A DNA stretch of 64,000 bases from Cephalopachus bancanus. Taxonomy: Eukaryota > Chordata > Mammalia > Primates > Tarsiidae. The position numbers were made by a program, and so were the translations under genes. Numbering within the stretch: position 1 is the stretch's first letter; each line of letters begins with the position of its first letter. Under the pieces are notes generated by a model. It was not told the origin of the DNA and made no database searches. It was given only the letters and a program-made list of their open reading frames with translations. The stretch spans positions 1,426,001 through 1,490,000 of the forward strand of contig JAPVLO010000007.1 in assembly GCA_027257055.1 (NCBI GenBank), read 5' to 3'. Below are positions 1 through 10,291 of this stretch, one piece after another.

Positions 1-208
1 TTAGGCAACATAGTGAGACCTCATCTCTACAAAAAATAAAAATAAGAAAATTAGCTAGGTGTGATGGTGCACACCTATAGTCCCAGCTACTTGGGAGGCT
101 AAGGCAGAAGAATCACTTGAGTTTAAAGCTGTGGTAAGCTGTGATTTGTGCCACTGCACTCCAGTCTGGGTAGCAGACTGAGCCCTGACTCCAAAAAAAA
201 AAAAAAAA
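1..208 (+). mobile_element. Alu (AluJ-like), cut by window start
   Basis: The second half of an Alu is visible: end of the left arm, the A-rich linker, and a full right arm ending in a 16-base A run. It interrupts an MLT1 LTR that resumes at once at 209. The sequence is worn, with no intact CpG in the usual places, so it is an old copy. Confidence 0.9.
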
Positions 209-516
209 TGTGGAGGCAGGATTGGTTTCTGGTGAGGTCTCTCCTTGCCTTGCAGATGGCTATCTTCTAGCTGTACTCTCACATGGCTTTTTCTCTGTGC
301 ATGCAGGGAGAGAGAGAGAGAGAGTGAGTTAGTCTCTTCCTCTCCTTAAAAGGTTCTTATAAGGACACAAGTCCCATGGGATTAGGGCCCCAACCTCATG
401 GCCTCCCTTAACCCTAATTACCTCCTTAAGGGCCCTATCTCTAAATACAGTCACATCAGTAGTTAGGGCTTCAACATATGAGTTGGGGGTGGGGACACAC
501 AACTCAGTCCATAGTA
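209..516 (-). mobile_element. MLT1-type ERVL-MaLR LTR fragment
   Basis: Antisense match to the internal part of an MLT1 LTR: the TTTCTGGTGAGG block, the CTCACATGGC block, 'TTATAAGGACAC', 'GGATTAGGGCCCC', 'TCAACATATGA' and the terminal 'CAGTCCATA'. A short GA run (about 307-323) sits where the family has a purine stretch. The rest of the LTR lies left of the Alu, outside the window. Confidence 0.85.
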
Positions 517-870
517 CCAGGTCATGCAGGGAGAGGTAGGGGAGGATGTGGATCAGATTTTCAGTGTGACAGACGCTATTAGAGGGTTCTGAGCAGGGAA
601 GGGAGTCGGGTTTTAAAAGGATCCTTCTGGCTACCCTGTGGAGGGAGAGGGTCCAGAGACGGTAGGGGACACAGCAAAGGTGGAGGCCAGGAGCTGAGGA
701 AAGAGGCTGGTGTGACAATAAAGGCAGCAGGTGATGGTGACTCTGGCAGATGCAAGAGTGGTAGGAAGTGGTTGAATTTCGGGTATGTTTCAAGGTGGTG
801 CTGATGGGATTTGGGGTTGAATTTTATCTCAGGGGTGAGGGAAAGAAGACTCAGAGAGAATGTCTAGATT
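517..870 (+). mobile_element. Old unnamed interspersed repeat, first part
   Basis: Shows the wording of a common mammalian mid-repetitive element ('GGTTTTAAAAGGATCC.TTCTGGCT', 'GGTGATGGTGACT', 'AGAAGTGG..GAATTTCGG'). It breaks at 870 and continues at 1353 ('TTTTTGGCCTTGAGTGGCTGG'), with a hAT transposon between. Related segments are at about 13490-13950, 36530-37060, 49665-49920 and 59277-59800. I cannot name the family with confidence. Confidence 0.5.
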
Positions 871-1344
871 AGAGGTCTTGGGCTGCACATAAATTATATA
901 GCATAGTTAGTGTATCTATACATACTAAAGTTTCTATTAATTTTTACATATTTTTAGTTGCAAAGTTTAGAAAAAGAAGAACACTATAAAACCAGTGGGA
1001 AACTTGACCTTTTTTTTTTTTTGTACAATCTAATCTATCAATGTCTGTTTCGATGGAAGTGGTCACGATTCTTAGTGAGTTCTCAAGGTACTTGTCAGAA
1101 ATATTTGTTTGAATTTTGCTTTTCGTGTGCTTCATAATTGAAAACAGCTGCTCGCAAATGTGTGCGCTGCCAAAAAGCAATGTCATGAATAAGGCATGAC
1201 TGAGAGCTTCAAAAGTGGAACTACACATGGAGTCATGAAGAAAATAAACGCTAAAAAATATGATGTTAAGAGATTTTGTGGGGCTGCATGACTAGCCGTC
1301 CTGGGCTGCATGCAGCCTGTGAGTCACAGAGTGGATATGCCTGG
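871..1344 (-). mobile_element. hAT (Charlie-like) DNA transposon remnant
   Basis: A 474-bp insertion flanked by an imperfect 8-bp duplication (TCTAGATT at 863-870, TGTAGATT at 1345-1352), the duplication length expected for hAT elements. Minus-strand coding DNA inside it matches the C-terminal hAT dimerisation domain. It is far shorter than an autonomous hAT element of about 2.5-3 kb, so most of the transposase was deleted before or after insertion. It splits an older repeat. Confidence 0.75.
944..1228 (-). pseudogene. hAT transposase C-terminus remnant
   Basis: An open frame of 94 codons on the minus strand. Residues about 20-65 read as a hAT C-terminal dimerisation domain: 'SAHICEQLFSIMKHTKSK', followed by 'SDKYLENSLRI.TTSIE.DID'. 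This is the motif order of Charlie-type and ZBED/GTF2IRD2-like proteins. The zinc finger and catalytic DDE region are absent, so no transposase activity is possible. The reading frame survives, but the flanks are typical decayed transposon DNA, so I read it as a relic and not as an exapted exon. Confidence 0.75.
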
Positions 1345-1352
1345 TGTAGATT

Positions 1353-1500
1353 TTTGGCCTTGAGTGGCTGGGGGAATGAGGAGCCAGATGCCAAGAAGGG
1401 AAGAACTGGGGAGGAGTGGGCTTAGGGCACAGAAGTCAGGTTTCTGCTTGGGACAAGTTGCAGTGTCCATTCGACAGCTGTGGGAGAGCCCTGAGCTGGA
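1353..1500 (+). mobile_element. Old unnamed interspersed repeat, second part
   Basis: Continuation of the element at 517-870 after the hAT insertion: 'TTTTTGGCCTTGAGTGGCTGG.GGAATGA', then 'GGAGATACAGGTGGAG'. The right limit is diffuse. Confidence 0.45.
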
Positions 1501-1721
1501 GATACAGGTGGAGTATCTATTGATCTGTCTTTCAGGACGACCACACGTCAGAGCCAGTGCTCAGCGTGTTTCAGGTAGGATCGCCTTTAATTCCCATGAC
1601 AGCTTAGACAAGTGATACTGTTTTTTGTGGAATCTGAAACTCTGATGATGGTGTGGTGTGTTCTTGTACCAGATCTGCAAAAATGTGAAAAGTTGTGCAT
1701 TTTAGAATGGGAGAAAGATGG

Positions 1722-1830
1722 TGATATTATTCCCATTTTTCAGATGAAGAAACGGAGACCTCAGTAGCTTGCTTAGCGTCTCAAAACTGGAAATTGGCAG
1801 ATTAGGATTCTTGCTCTTTATCCTTCCTGG
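1722..1830 (-). mobile_element. MIR SINE fragment
   Basis: Antisense MIR core: 'CCCATTTTTCAGATGAAGAAAC' followed by the degenerate AGTAGCTTGCTTAG block. Confidence 0.7.
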
Positions 1831-2080
1831 TGGCAACTCCTGATAAAAATAAAGTGCTTAGCAGTGTGTAGTCAGTCTCATTAATGTGGTCACCGTTATT
1901 AGCTGTTTAATGCGCTGTATGGTGTATGACCCAACATGCATGGTGCAATACTCCATACGGCACAGGGAACTCGATGTGCAGACCTTGCACAAAGTCAGGA
2001 ACATTTCAATGTCTTGAGGCTGAAAGGTACGCATTTAGATAGACTGTTGTGTATCTGTCCTGTAGGCTCAAATTTTCTTT

Positions 2081-2386
2081 TCTTTCTTTTTTTTTTTTTT
2101 TTGAGTCAGGGTCTCTCTGTTGTCCAGACTGGTGGGCAGTGACACAATCATGGCTTGCCACAGCCACGACCTCTTGGGCTCAGGCAATCCTTCTACCTCA
2201 GCCCCCCAAGTAGCTAGGACAATAGGCACGCACCATCACACCTGGCTAATTTTTACATTTTTTTTGGTAGAGATGAGGTCTCACTATGTTGCCCAGGCTG
2301 GTTTTGAACTGCTGGGTTGAAGCAATCCGCCTGCCTTGACCTTCCGAAGTGCTGCAATTATAGGCATAAGTCATTGTTCCAGGCCT
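2081..2386 (-). mobile_element. Alu (AluJ-like), full length
   Basis: T-run at 2085-2102, then antisense right arm, linker and left arm ending 'TTCCAGGCCT'. 'GGTAGAGATGAGGTCTCACTATGTTGCCC' is the AluJ form. Short flanking AAATTT repeats are compatible with a decayed target duplication. Confidence 0.9.
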
Positions 2387-2931
2387 AAATTTACCTGTAT
2401 TAAAGTGAGAAAAAAATTTTCTTAAGAAAAAGCAACCTCAGTCTTGTACCACTTGCTTTGGGATACCAGGAGAGAGCGATTTTTCTCAAACCTTGTCACG
2501 CAATCCCTCTTGCTTTCCCAGGAAGCCCAGATGTTTGTGAGGAGAAACACTCAAGTCAAAGGCCAGCAGTCTATGGACACATGACTGTGACTTTGGGGTT
2601 TTTTCACACATCAGCTGCTGTGGTTTTGGTACTGGGTAGACGGTATTTCACCCCTCCCCTCACAAGGTGAAGGCTACCCGCAGGAGAACTACAAGAAGGG
2701 AGGAATATAAGCCATGTCTAAGCTTGGGTCTTAGATATTCTTGTGCTCCTCCCAGAGGCCGAAGGTTGCTCTGAATAGGGTCTAAGCAGGGTAAGGCTGG
2801 AAGATGTAGAAGTATTGCTCATCTTATGACATGTATAGGTCTTTGATTGTCATGGATTATTTATTTTGTCATTGGGGTGTCTTAGGGACTTGGCAATTGA
2901 AGGATAGAAAAATTAGGTAGGTCTTATAATG

Positions 2932-3805
2932 ACTAAAAAATTCAAACATGTCAACTTGACAACAACAAACCCCCAAACAACCCAATTATAAATGGGCAAA
3001 GTCTTTGAATGGATAATTCTCCAGAGCAGATGCAAATAGCTGATGAGCACAGAAAGAGATGCTGTATTAAAGTCTCACTAATGATTAGGGAAATGCAAGT
3101 CAAAGCTCCACCTATTAGGGTGGCTACTAACAAGAAAGAAAAGATTAAAAATTCAGAAAATAACACGTGTTGGTGAGCATGTGGAGAAATTGACACCCTT
3201 GTGCATCGTTGCTGAGAATGTAAAATGGTGCAGCCACTGTGAACACCAGTACTATTGCCATTTCTCCAAATTTCAAACATAGAATGACCGTGTGGTCTAG
3301 TAATTACACTTCCAGTTTATCGCCCAAAGAATTGGAAACATATTCATAACAGTATTATTTACAATAGCCAAAATGCCGAGATAACCCCAGTATTAATAGA
3401 CAGATGAGCTGATAAACAAAATGCAGCATATAAGGATAAATATTCATCCTTTAACAAGGGGAAATTCTGTCACATGCTCTAACATGGATGAACCTTGAGG
3501 ATATTATGCTAAGTTAAATAAACTAGTCACAGGAAAGACAAATACTATATGATTCCTCCAAAATGAGGTACCTAGAATAGTCAAATTCATCAAGACAAAA
3601 GATAGAATGGCAGTTGCCAGGGACTGTGGGAAGGAGGAATGGGGAGTTATTATTTAATAGGCATAGAGTTTCAGCTTTGCAAGATAACATTGTGGGTGAT
3701 GCTGATAGTTGCACAACAATGTAAATGCATTCAATGTTATTTGAAAATGGTTAAGATGGTAAATTTTATGTTCTGTGTATTTTACCACACAAAAATGTTG
3801 GTCTT
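2932..3805 (+). mobile_element. Old L1M LINE, 3' end of ORF2 plus 3' UTR
   Basis: A decayed sense L1: 'AATGGGCAAAG..TTGAATGG', 'GGGAAATGCAAGTCAAAG', 'GGTGAGCATGTGGAGAAATTG', 'TTTACAATAGCCAAAATG' and 'ATGGATGAACCTTGAGGATATTATGCTAAGT'. The 3' UTR carries 'AAAATGGTTAAGATGGTAAATTTTATGTT..GTGTATTTTACCAC', the L1MC/L1ME type end. Many frame breaks, no coding capacity. Confidence 0.85.
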
Positions 3806-4450
3806 GTCTATTTAGAATATATGCATTCCCTATTCCTGACTCACTGCCAGTATGCAGTAGGTGCTCAATAAATGAATAAATAAGAACCATTGCTGATGTA
3901 AATCCAATAACCCATGTCTCCTCCATGTATGCTGACTCAGGTTCAGCCTGGACTCAGAATTCAGCCCCCTTGCTACTACTCATGCATTAAAAAATTCACT
4001 CATGTAGATTTTACTGAAGTGTTGCATGATGACAGGGTGGGGTTCAATCCCATGGTTCACAGCAAGAGTTCAAAGAATCCTATGCAATCACCAAAGAATG
4101 CTCCCCTCTCTGCCCCTTCTCCCTCCTGTCCTGCAAAGCAGTACTACTCCTTATACTATACTGACACTGATTTGATACTGATCGGTTCCATTAACACAGG
4201 GCTTTCTAGGAAACAAGGCTCCCCCTTGCCAAAGTGCAATGTAGGGACCACATTTGTTATCAAAGTATGTCATTCAGGGATCTGCCCTGTACCTCTGTGT
4301 CACACAACTCCAAGGGGCAGTAGTCACCACAGTGCATTCTGAAGTATGGCTGCAGTTCTGGGCATGTGTACCCCTGACCCACTTCCTTCCCAAATATTTG
4401 TTCCAACTCCTATAATGCATTCCCTGGAAGATATCCTAGTGGATTACATA
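3806..4450. other. Unassigned sequence
   Basis: About 3838-3885 has an L2-like 'GTAGGTGCTCAATAAATGAATAAATAA' tail. The rest contains a 142-codon plus-strand open frame (3914-4342) with low-complexity, proline/serine-rich wording and no domain I recognise. I do not call it a gene. Confidence 0.4.
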
Positions 4451-5012
4451 CAAGGGGAACTCCCCCCAAACAGAATATCTTTTGGACAGTGGACCCACAC
4501 ACACACACTAAATTACTGTTCTAGGAATCCATCGGCATCAGTGTACCAGCTAGCAGTGTTGTGAGAGAATGCGTTTGGCTTCAGCAAATTTTTTTTTTTT
4601 TTTGAGACTCTTTCAACACATTTGCCAATTTTATGATGGGTGATTTATACCTGCCCATACCACACTGAGTATTCAGCAGTTTTTGACCCAAAATTGCATA
4701 ACTCCTGTGCCCCAACCTCCCTATTTACCCAATCTCACCCCAAGTGACTTTTTTTTATGTTTCCCCAGATTTAAAAAGTCCTTAAAGGAATACATTTTGC
4801 TGATATCGAAGACGTGAAATAAAAACATCAGAAGCACTAAAAGGCATCAAAATTGATGAGTTCAAAAACTATTTTGAGTGGTGGAAAAAGCATCTTGATA
4901 GGTGTACTGCATCAAATGAAGAGTATTTTGAAGGTGACTGAAGTATAAACATGTGAGAATAAATACACAATTTTGCATAAATAAATTCTGGTTTATTTGG
5001 GGTGCCCCCTTG
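4451..5012 (+). mobile_element. Internally deleted mariner-like DNA transposon
   Basis: Left end CAAGGGGAACTCCCCCCAAA (4451-4470) is preceded by TA. The reverse complement of the right end (about 4993-5012) reads CAAGGGGGCACCCCAAATAA, so the two ends form imperfect terminal inverted repeats; both continue into 'CAGAAT'. The right-hand TA has become CA. The element is about 560 bp against about 1.3 kb for a complete mariner, and only the transposase C-terminus remains inside. A T-run at about 4592-4606 and an AC run at 4496-4509 interrupt it. Confidence 0.6.
4832..4942 (+). pseudogene. Mariner transposase C-terminus remnant
   Basis: One frame from about 4832 to the TGA at 4940-4942 reads as the last 36 residues of a mariner-family transposase, ending 'DRCTASNEEYFEGD' then stop. 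The W-W-K-K-H-x-x-R-C spacing and terminal YFEGD are typical of FLJ37770/SETMAR-like mariner proteins. The N-terminal DNA-binding and DDD catalytic parts are missing, and the upstream frame contains stops. Confidence 0.7.
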
Positions 5013-6402
5013 CATTTTGTCCTAGCCATGGACATAGGCCTATCTTCTTTGTCAGAATTTTTATGTTGGATGGCATCTGATATCCTTCTAGCAAGGCATG
5101 ACTAGCTGATGGCTAGACACTCACTAAGTAGATGAACCATGAAAAGCACTTCGTGAGAGATTTGCTCTAAATTCTCACAAAGGGTTAGATTACACCATGG
5201 ATTTGGAAACTTTAGCCATGCATCTTGTCTCCAGTACACAGCTTCTCTCAACATTAGTCAAGGTGGATCAGTAATGCCACATGCAAAGGTTGGATTCAGT
5301 AATGTCAATATTTTTCAACTTTTAAAAAAATAATATCATAGTATTACATTATCACTCAGTCAAACCTCAAAATGCCAGCAGATGTTGGAGCCAGGTGGGA
5401 TTCAGTCTACCTAACACAGGACCACACCATGACCCAGTGGACCCAAGCTTATGAAGACACATGGGACATTCCCTTGATCCTCTGTGACAGGATTGACTTT
5501 ATTTAAAACCACAAGATATTGGTGGTTTTCAAAGTATATGTCCCTTGCTGTGCTAATGGGAACAGTCTGGTGACGGGACATGGTAATTGAAGTGGCATCA
5601 CAGGTGATTTTGGTGAGGCCCACCCTTACTTTCATCCAGAATCCTTTTACTGCTCTAGGGGATCATAGAAATATTCTGAATATCTAGAAATATTCAGTGC
5701 CCCGCCATTTCTAACAGTGCATTTGAAGCCTTGGAAAGCTCAAAGAAATCTTAATGAGGGGAAAGAGACAGCTGTTCCACTTAGGTTGTCATAAGGCTTA
5801 ATTCCATTGTGAAAAGTGTGAAACCCACTGTGACACACCATGCCAATGTTATGAGGCCCTACATGATATATTCACTTTCTACACTGTGCACAGTATTGTA
5901 TATGTAAACTGTACTTTTGTGCCCTGCCCCTTGAGCTCCCCCTACATAATCCATTTGTTCATTGGGGAATTTACTGATGGTTTCATGAGGGAGCAAGAGG
6001 AAAAGTTTTTACTGCATGTTAAATCGCTTAAAAATTGCGATCCAACATGCCGCTTCTCCCAATTTCTCCTTTTCACCGAGCAGCTCTGGATCCTTTCTTC
6101 CTCTCACTGACTCATTCCCATTGCAACACTTAGCTTTGGTGTCTCCTTTCTCCTTCCCTCTGCAGAGCAATTACACTGTGCCCCAGACTTGCACACCCCC
6201 ATCCCTTGCTGCTCAGCTCAGTGGTTAACAAAATACCATCTTCTCAGAAGAGCATCCACCTCTTACCTCTAGGGCCTACTCTTTGGGAAGTCTCCTCTAC
6301 CCCAATAAAGAGGCTCATGGAAGGATTTCTTTCACACATACAGTTTTTTAAAAAGGGATTTTGGTAATACAATCCCCACCATCATCAGGAACTAACATTT
6401 CA
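5013..6402. other. Unassigned A+T-rich sequence
   Basis: No repeat, exon or RNA gene that I recognise in about 1.4 kb. Around 5660-5700 the motif AGAAATATTC occurs twice with a near-palindromic GAATATCTAG between. No long open frame. Confidence 0.4.
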
Positions 6403-6707
6403 GCTGGGCGCAGTGGCTCATGCCTGTAACCTCAGTTCTTTGGGAGGCTGAGGCAGGAGGATAGCTTGAGCCCAGGCGTTCAAGACCAGACTAGGCAACA
6501 TAGGGAGAGCTCATCTCTATAAAAAATGGAAATAATTAGCTGAGTGGGTTAGCACACTCCTGTAGTCGGAGCTGGTCAAGAGGCTGAGGTGGAAGGATCT
6601 CCTGAGTTCATGTTATCAACACTGCGGTGAGCTGTGATCGTGCCGCTGCACTCCAGCCTGGGCGATAGAGTGAGACCCTTACTCAAAAAAAAAAAAAAAA
6701 AAAAAAA
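6403..6707 (+). mobile_element. Alu (AluJ-like), full length
   Basis: Begins GCTGGGCGCAGTGGCTCA and ends in a 23-base A run. It is flanked by an imperfect duplication, GAACTAACATTTC (6389-6401) and GAACCAACACTTC (6726-6738), 11 of 13 identical. Confidence 0.92.
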
Positions 6708-6739
6708 CCAAAAAAACCCCCCAAAGAACCAACACTTCC

Positions 6740-7010
6740 TGGGTATTATGGACTGAATTGTATCTCCTCCAAATATATGTTTAAGTCCTAATCCCTGCCA
6801 GTGACTCAGAATATGACTGTATTTGGAGACAGGGTCTGCACAGAGGTGATAAAGGAAAAACAGGGTCGTATGAGTGGGCCTTACCCTAATCCAAGATGGC
6901 CAATGTCTTCGTGAGAAGAAGAGATTAGGGCACAAACACACACTGTGGGAAGAGCACAGGAAGTCTCTGGAGGAAGAGGCAAGCCAAAGAGAAAAGCTGA
7001 CACCTTGACA
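6740..7010 (+). mobile_element. MLT1-type LTR fragment
   Basis: Sense MLT1 start 'GGTATTATGGACTGAATTGT', then 'AAGTCCTAATCCC', 'GACTGTATTTGGAGACAGGGTCT' and 'GTGGGCCTTACCCTAATCCAA'. It decays before the 3' end. Confidence 0.8.
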
Positions 7011-7149
7011 ATAAATTCCTGTGGCGCTTCGTTACAGCAACCTGGGCTGACGAAGGCGCCACATCTCTGGCACTCTGCTAGGTCTTGGTCATTCTTTCTG
7101 ACATACAGAATGTGCTCAGTGTTACACCAGAAGAATATAAATCACACTG

Positions 7150-7495
7150 AGAATTAGACCCTTTCCTGGTCTGGCCCACTCTGGTCCTCTCCGGCCTCCC
7201 AAACCCCTGCTCCTCCCTGGCCACTACTCTTCTGGAAAGCACGCCTGCTTGTTCCTATCTCAGGCCCCAATGTGTCATGCCCATTGCCTGGGTCTGTTCT
7301 CAGGTCTTTTCCTGCCTTGTTGTTTAGGTTTTCTAGAAACATCAACTCCACCCAGAGGACTTCCTGGACACCCATTTCCCCAAACTCATTCTCTATGATG
7401 TCAACCCCTGTGTTCATGGTGTGGAACTCCTTTCTTGGCCCACTTATTTGTTCACTTAATTACTGTATCTCTCCACATTAGAAGTGTGAGTTTTG
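7150..7495 (+). mobile_element. L2 LINE 3' region
   Basis: L2 wording: 'CTGGTCTGGCCC..TCTCC', 'GAGGACTTCCTGGACACCC', 'CACTTATTTGTTCACTTAATTACTGTATCTC' and 'TTTGTGGGAGCAGGACTTGT'. Confidence 0.6.
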
Positions 7496-7499
7496 TGGG

Positions 7500-7985
7500 A
7501 GCAGGACTTGTCAGCTGGATTCATTTCTTGTTAACTTATGAGTGACCCACAAGTTAACCCACATTTAGTGGCTAAAACAATATAGATGTATTATTTCCTA
7601 GTTCTGTAGGTCAGGTCCAATGTGGGTCTAAGTGAGCGAAAATCAAGTTGTCTGTAGGTCTACATTCTTTTCTGGAAGCTCTGAGGGAGAATCTTTTTTT
7701 TTTAATTTTGGCTTCTTAGAGACTTCCTTCATCCTTTGGTTTGTGGCCCTCCTCCCTCTTCCAAACCACTACATCCTTCTCTGATCCAGTCATCTCGTTG
7801 CTTTCTTCTTCATGTGATTACGTGGGACCCACTTGGATAATCTGGGATAATCTCACCACTCAAGATCTTTAACCTTAATCACATCTACACAATCCTTTTG
7901 CCATGGAAGGTAGCATATTCACAAGTTCCAATGATCAGAACATGGACACATTTTGGGGCATCATTCTGATAACCACATTAGTTTT
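7500..7985 (-). mobile_element. Old MLT1-type LTR
   Basis: Antisense MLT1: 'TTAGTGGCTAAAACAATATAGAT.TATTATTTCCTAGTTCTGTAGGTCAG', 'GGAAGCTCTGAGGGAGAATC', 'CTTAATCACATCTACA' and 'GGACACATTTTGGGGCATCATTCTGATAACCACA'. Longer and more diverged than the MLT1 at 30.7 kb. Confidence 0.75.
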
Positions 7986-8124
7986 TCCTCTTCTGTCACT
8001 AGCATGTAGAACAGACCAGGAAATTAGTAGGTCTATAAGCTGCTCCTTTACTAAATGTGTGTTGAGTAAATGAAAAGTTGCCATTCATTATGTAGGATCT
8101 GGGTGCTGGGAAGATGTGAAGGGC

Positions 8125-8310
8125 TTGGTGTGTGTGCTCTCATTTGCTGTTTACCATACGCCTGGGTGCTGGGTTTTTCCCCCATTTCACTGATGGGGAT
8201 GCTAAGCCTTGGAGAGATGATGTGACTTGCCCAGAGATACTCAGTGAGTAAGTTAGCAAAGCTGGGTTTTGAACTTCTACCTTTGTGCCTCCAAAGCCCA
8301 GAGTCTATGA
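8125..8310 (-). mobile_element. MIR SINE
   Basis: Antisense MIR, nearly full: 'CCCATTTCACTGATGGGGATGC', 'GATGTGACTTGCCCAGAG', 'AAGCTGGGTTTTGAAC' and 'CCCAGAGTCTATG'. Confidence 0.8.
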
Positions 8311-8483
8311 TCCCCCCCTTTCACGGCCCAGGGAGGGCATCTCAGGTCTGGGCGTGTCCTTCACAAGGTTTTGTTGACATAGGCTCACCATGTGTGTCAG
8401 GACACAGCCTGCTCCAAGGTGATGACAAATTGCTAAAGGCCTGTCTGCCTGCATTTTGCAAGAAAAGCCCATCAGCTTCTTTT

Positions 8484-8498
8484 AATAACATCAGTTCT
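8484..8498. repeat. Left target-site duplication of L1
   Basis: AATAACATCAGTTCT, identical to 9703-9717. It is preceded by TTTT, as expected for an L1 endonuclease nick at TTTT/AA. Confidence 0.9.
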
Positions 8499-9702
8499 AA
8501 AATATTTGCCAACTGTAAATCTGACAAAGGCCTAACATCCAGGATCTACAAGGAACTCAAAAGGGCAGCAAGGAAAAAAAAAAAAACAACTCTATTAAAA
8601 AGTGGGCAAAAGATATGAATAGACACTTCTCAGAAGAAGACATATGAGCAGCCAACAGAAACATGAAAAAATGCTCAGCCTCACTAACCATCAAAGAAAT
8701 GCAAATTAAAACCACACTGAGATACCACTTAATCCAGTCAGGATGTCCATCATCGACAACTCAAAAAATAACAGATGCTGGAGAGGATGTGGGGGAAAAG
8801 GAAACACTTCTACACTGTTGGTGGGAGTGCAAACTAGTACAGCCTCTATGGAAAACAGTGTGGTGATTCCTAAAAAGACCTAAAAATCAACGTTCCATAT
8901 GACCTAGCAATCCCCCTTCTGGGAATATACTCGGGGGAACTCAAATCACTCTAAAAAAAGATACCTGGGCCGGACATGGTGGCTCAGGTCTGTAATCCCA
9001 GAACTTTGGGAGGCCGAGGTGAGAAGATTGCCTGAGCCCATGGGTTTGAGACCAGCCTGGGCAACTTGGCAAGCCCTCATCTCCACAATAAATCAAAAAA
9101 TTAACCAGGTGTGGTAGCATGTATCTGTAGTTTTGGCTACTTGGAAGGTTGAGGTGAAAGGATTGCCTGAGCCCAGCGGATGGATGGGATAGCCGTGAGC
9201 ATGCCATTGCACTCAGCCTGTGTGACAGAGTGAGACTCCAACTCAAAAAAATAAAAAAAAAAAAAGATACCTGCACATTCATGTTTATTGCAACATTATT
9301 CACAATAGCAAAAACATGGAACCAACTGTGCTGCCCATCGAAAGTGGACTGGATAAAGAAATGTGGAACATATACATAATGGGATATTGCGTAGCCATAA
9401 AGAAGAACAAAATTATGGGCTTTGCAGCAATTTGGATGGATTTAAGTAGGGTCTATAATTCTCAGTGATTTATCACAGAAACAAAGATCAGAGTACCACA
9501 TGTTATCATTCATAAGCAGACCCTGAACATTTATCATAATACCGTAAGAAAGGGATTGGCAGTAGCAGGAAACTGCCGCGGGGGGAGGGGGGCACATAAC
9601 ATCAATAAGGGTGCCCAAACTTTACCTGCATGATGACCACTTATGTACCGAGCCCTGAATTGCACCCCACATCTTTAAAATAAAAAATAATAATAAAAAT
9701 TA
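8499..9702 (+). mobile_element. 5'-truncated L1 with nested Alu
   Basis: Starts inside ORF2 ('AACAAAGGCC'-type region), runs through 'GAAATGCAAATTAAAACCACA', 'CACTTCTACACTGTTGGTGGGA' and 'TTCACAATAGCAAAAACATGGAACCAA' to a short 3' UTR and A/T-rich tail with AATAAAA repeats. Exact 15-bp duplications bound it. The 3' UTR does not match human L1PA; it is shared with the L1 at 20.7 kb ('CCCCACATCT.TA.AATA'). It is interrupted at 8968-9258 by an Alu, so the L1 came first. Confidence 0.92.
8968..9258 (+). mobile_element. Alu nested in L1
   Basis: Starts GGCCGGACATGGTGGCTC and ends with an A-rich tail. Target duplication AAAAAAAGATACCTG is found at 8953-8967 and 9259-9273, exactly where the L1 reading breaks and resumes. 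It carries the 'CAATAAATCAAAAAATTA' linker of the lineage-specific Alu type, although its right arm is worn. Confidence 0.92.
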
Positions 9703-9717
9703 AATAACATCAGTTCT
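9703..9717. repeat. Right target-site duplication of L1
   Basis: Identical to 8484-8498. Confidence 0.9.
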
Positions 9718-9980
9718 GCCAACCAACCATGAAGGTCAGTTGGATGAGACTGGGGGTATACGCCTCCCTTTTCAACGTGTGGTCTAGGATCCAGCATGAT
9801 TGGCATCCGTGGGAGTGGGCAGGTATGCGACCGCTCAGGCCCCAAGCTCCTGAGTCAGGCTCTGCATTTTGATGAGTTTCCCAGGTAGTTAGTACACACG
9901 TCAGTTGAGAAGCCCTGGTGTGAGGCACCCACACAGATCCAGGCACTGACTGATGATGGCAGGGTTTTGTACTTGTTTTT

Positions 9981-10278
9981 TCTTTTTTTTTTTTTTGAGT
10001 TGGAGTCTCACTCTGTCGCCCAGACAGGAGTGCAGTGGCCGCCGATCCCGGCTACCGCAGCCTCGACCTGCTGGGCTCCGGCGATCCTTCCGCCTCAGCC
10101 TTCCGAGTAGCTGGAACTACAGGCGCGCGCTACCACGCCTGGCTAATTTTTTGATTTATTGTAGAGATGAGGTCTCACCAAGTTGCCCAGGCGGGTCTCG
10201 AACCCCTGGGTTCAGGCAATCCACTCACCTCGGCCTCCCAAAGTGCTGGGATTACAGGCTGAGCCACGGAGCCCAGCC
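9981..10278 (-). mobile_element. Lineage-specific AluJ-derived element (young)
   Basis: T-run, then GAGTTGGAGTCTCACTCTGT, a GCCGCCGATCCCGGCTACC block and a TTGATTTATTGTAGAGATGA linker. The left-arm end reads 'CTGAGCCACGGAGCCCAGCC'. Exact 13-bp duplication TGTACTTGTTTTT at 9968-9980 and 10279-10291. CpGs are still present (GCGCGC, CGGCG), which supports recent insertion. It landed at the edge of the older Alu at 10292. Confidence 0.93.
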
Positions 10279-10291
10279 TGTACTTGTTTTT

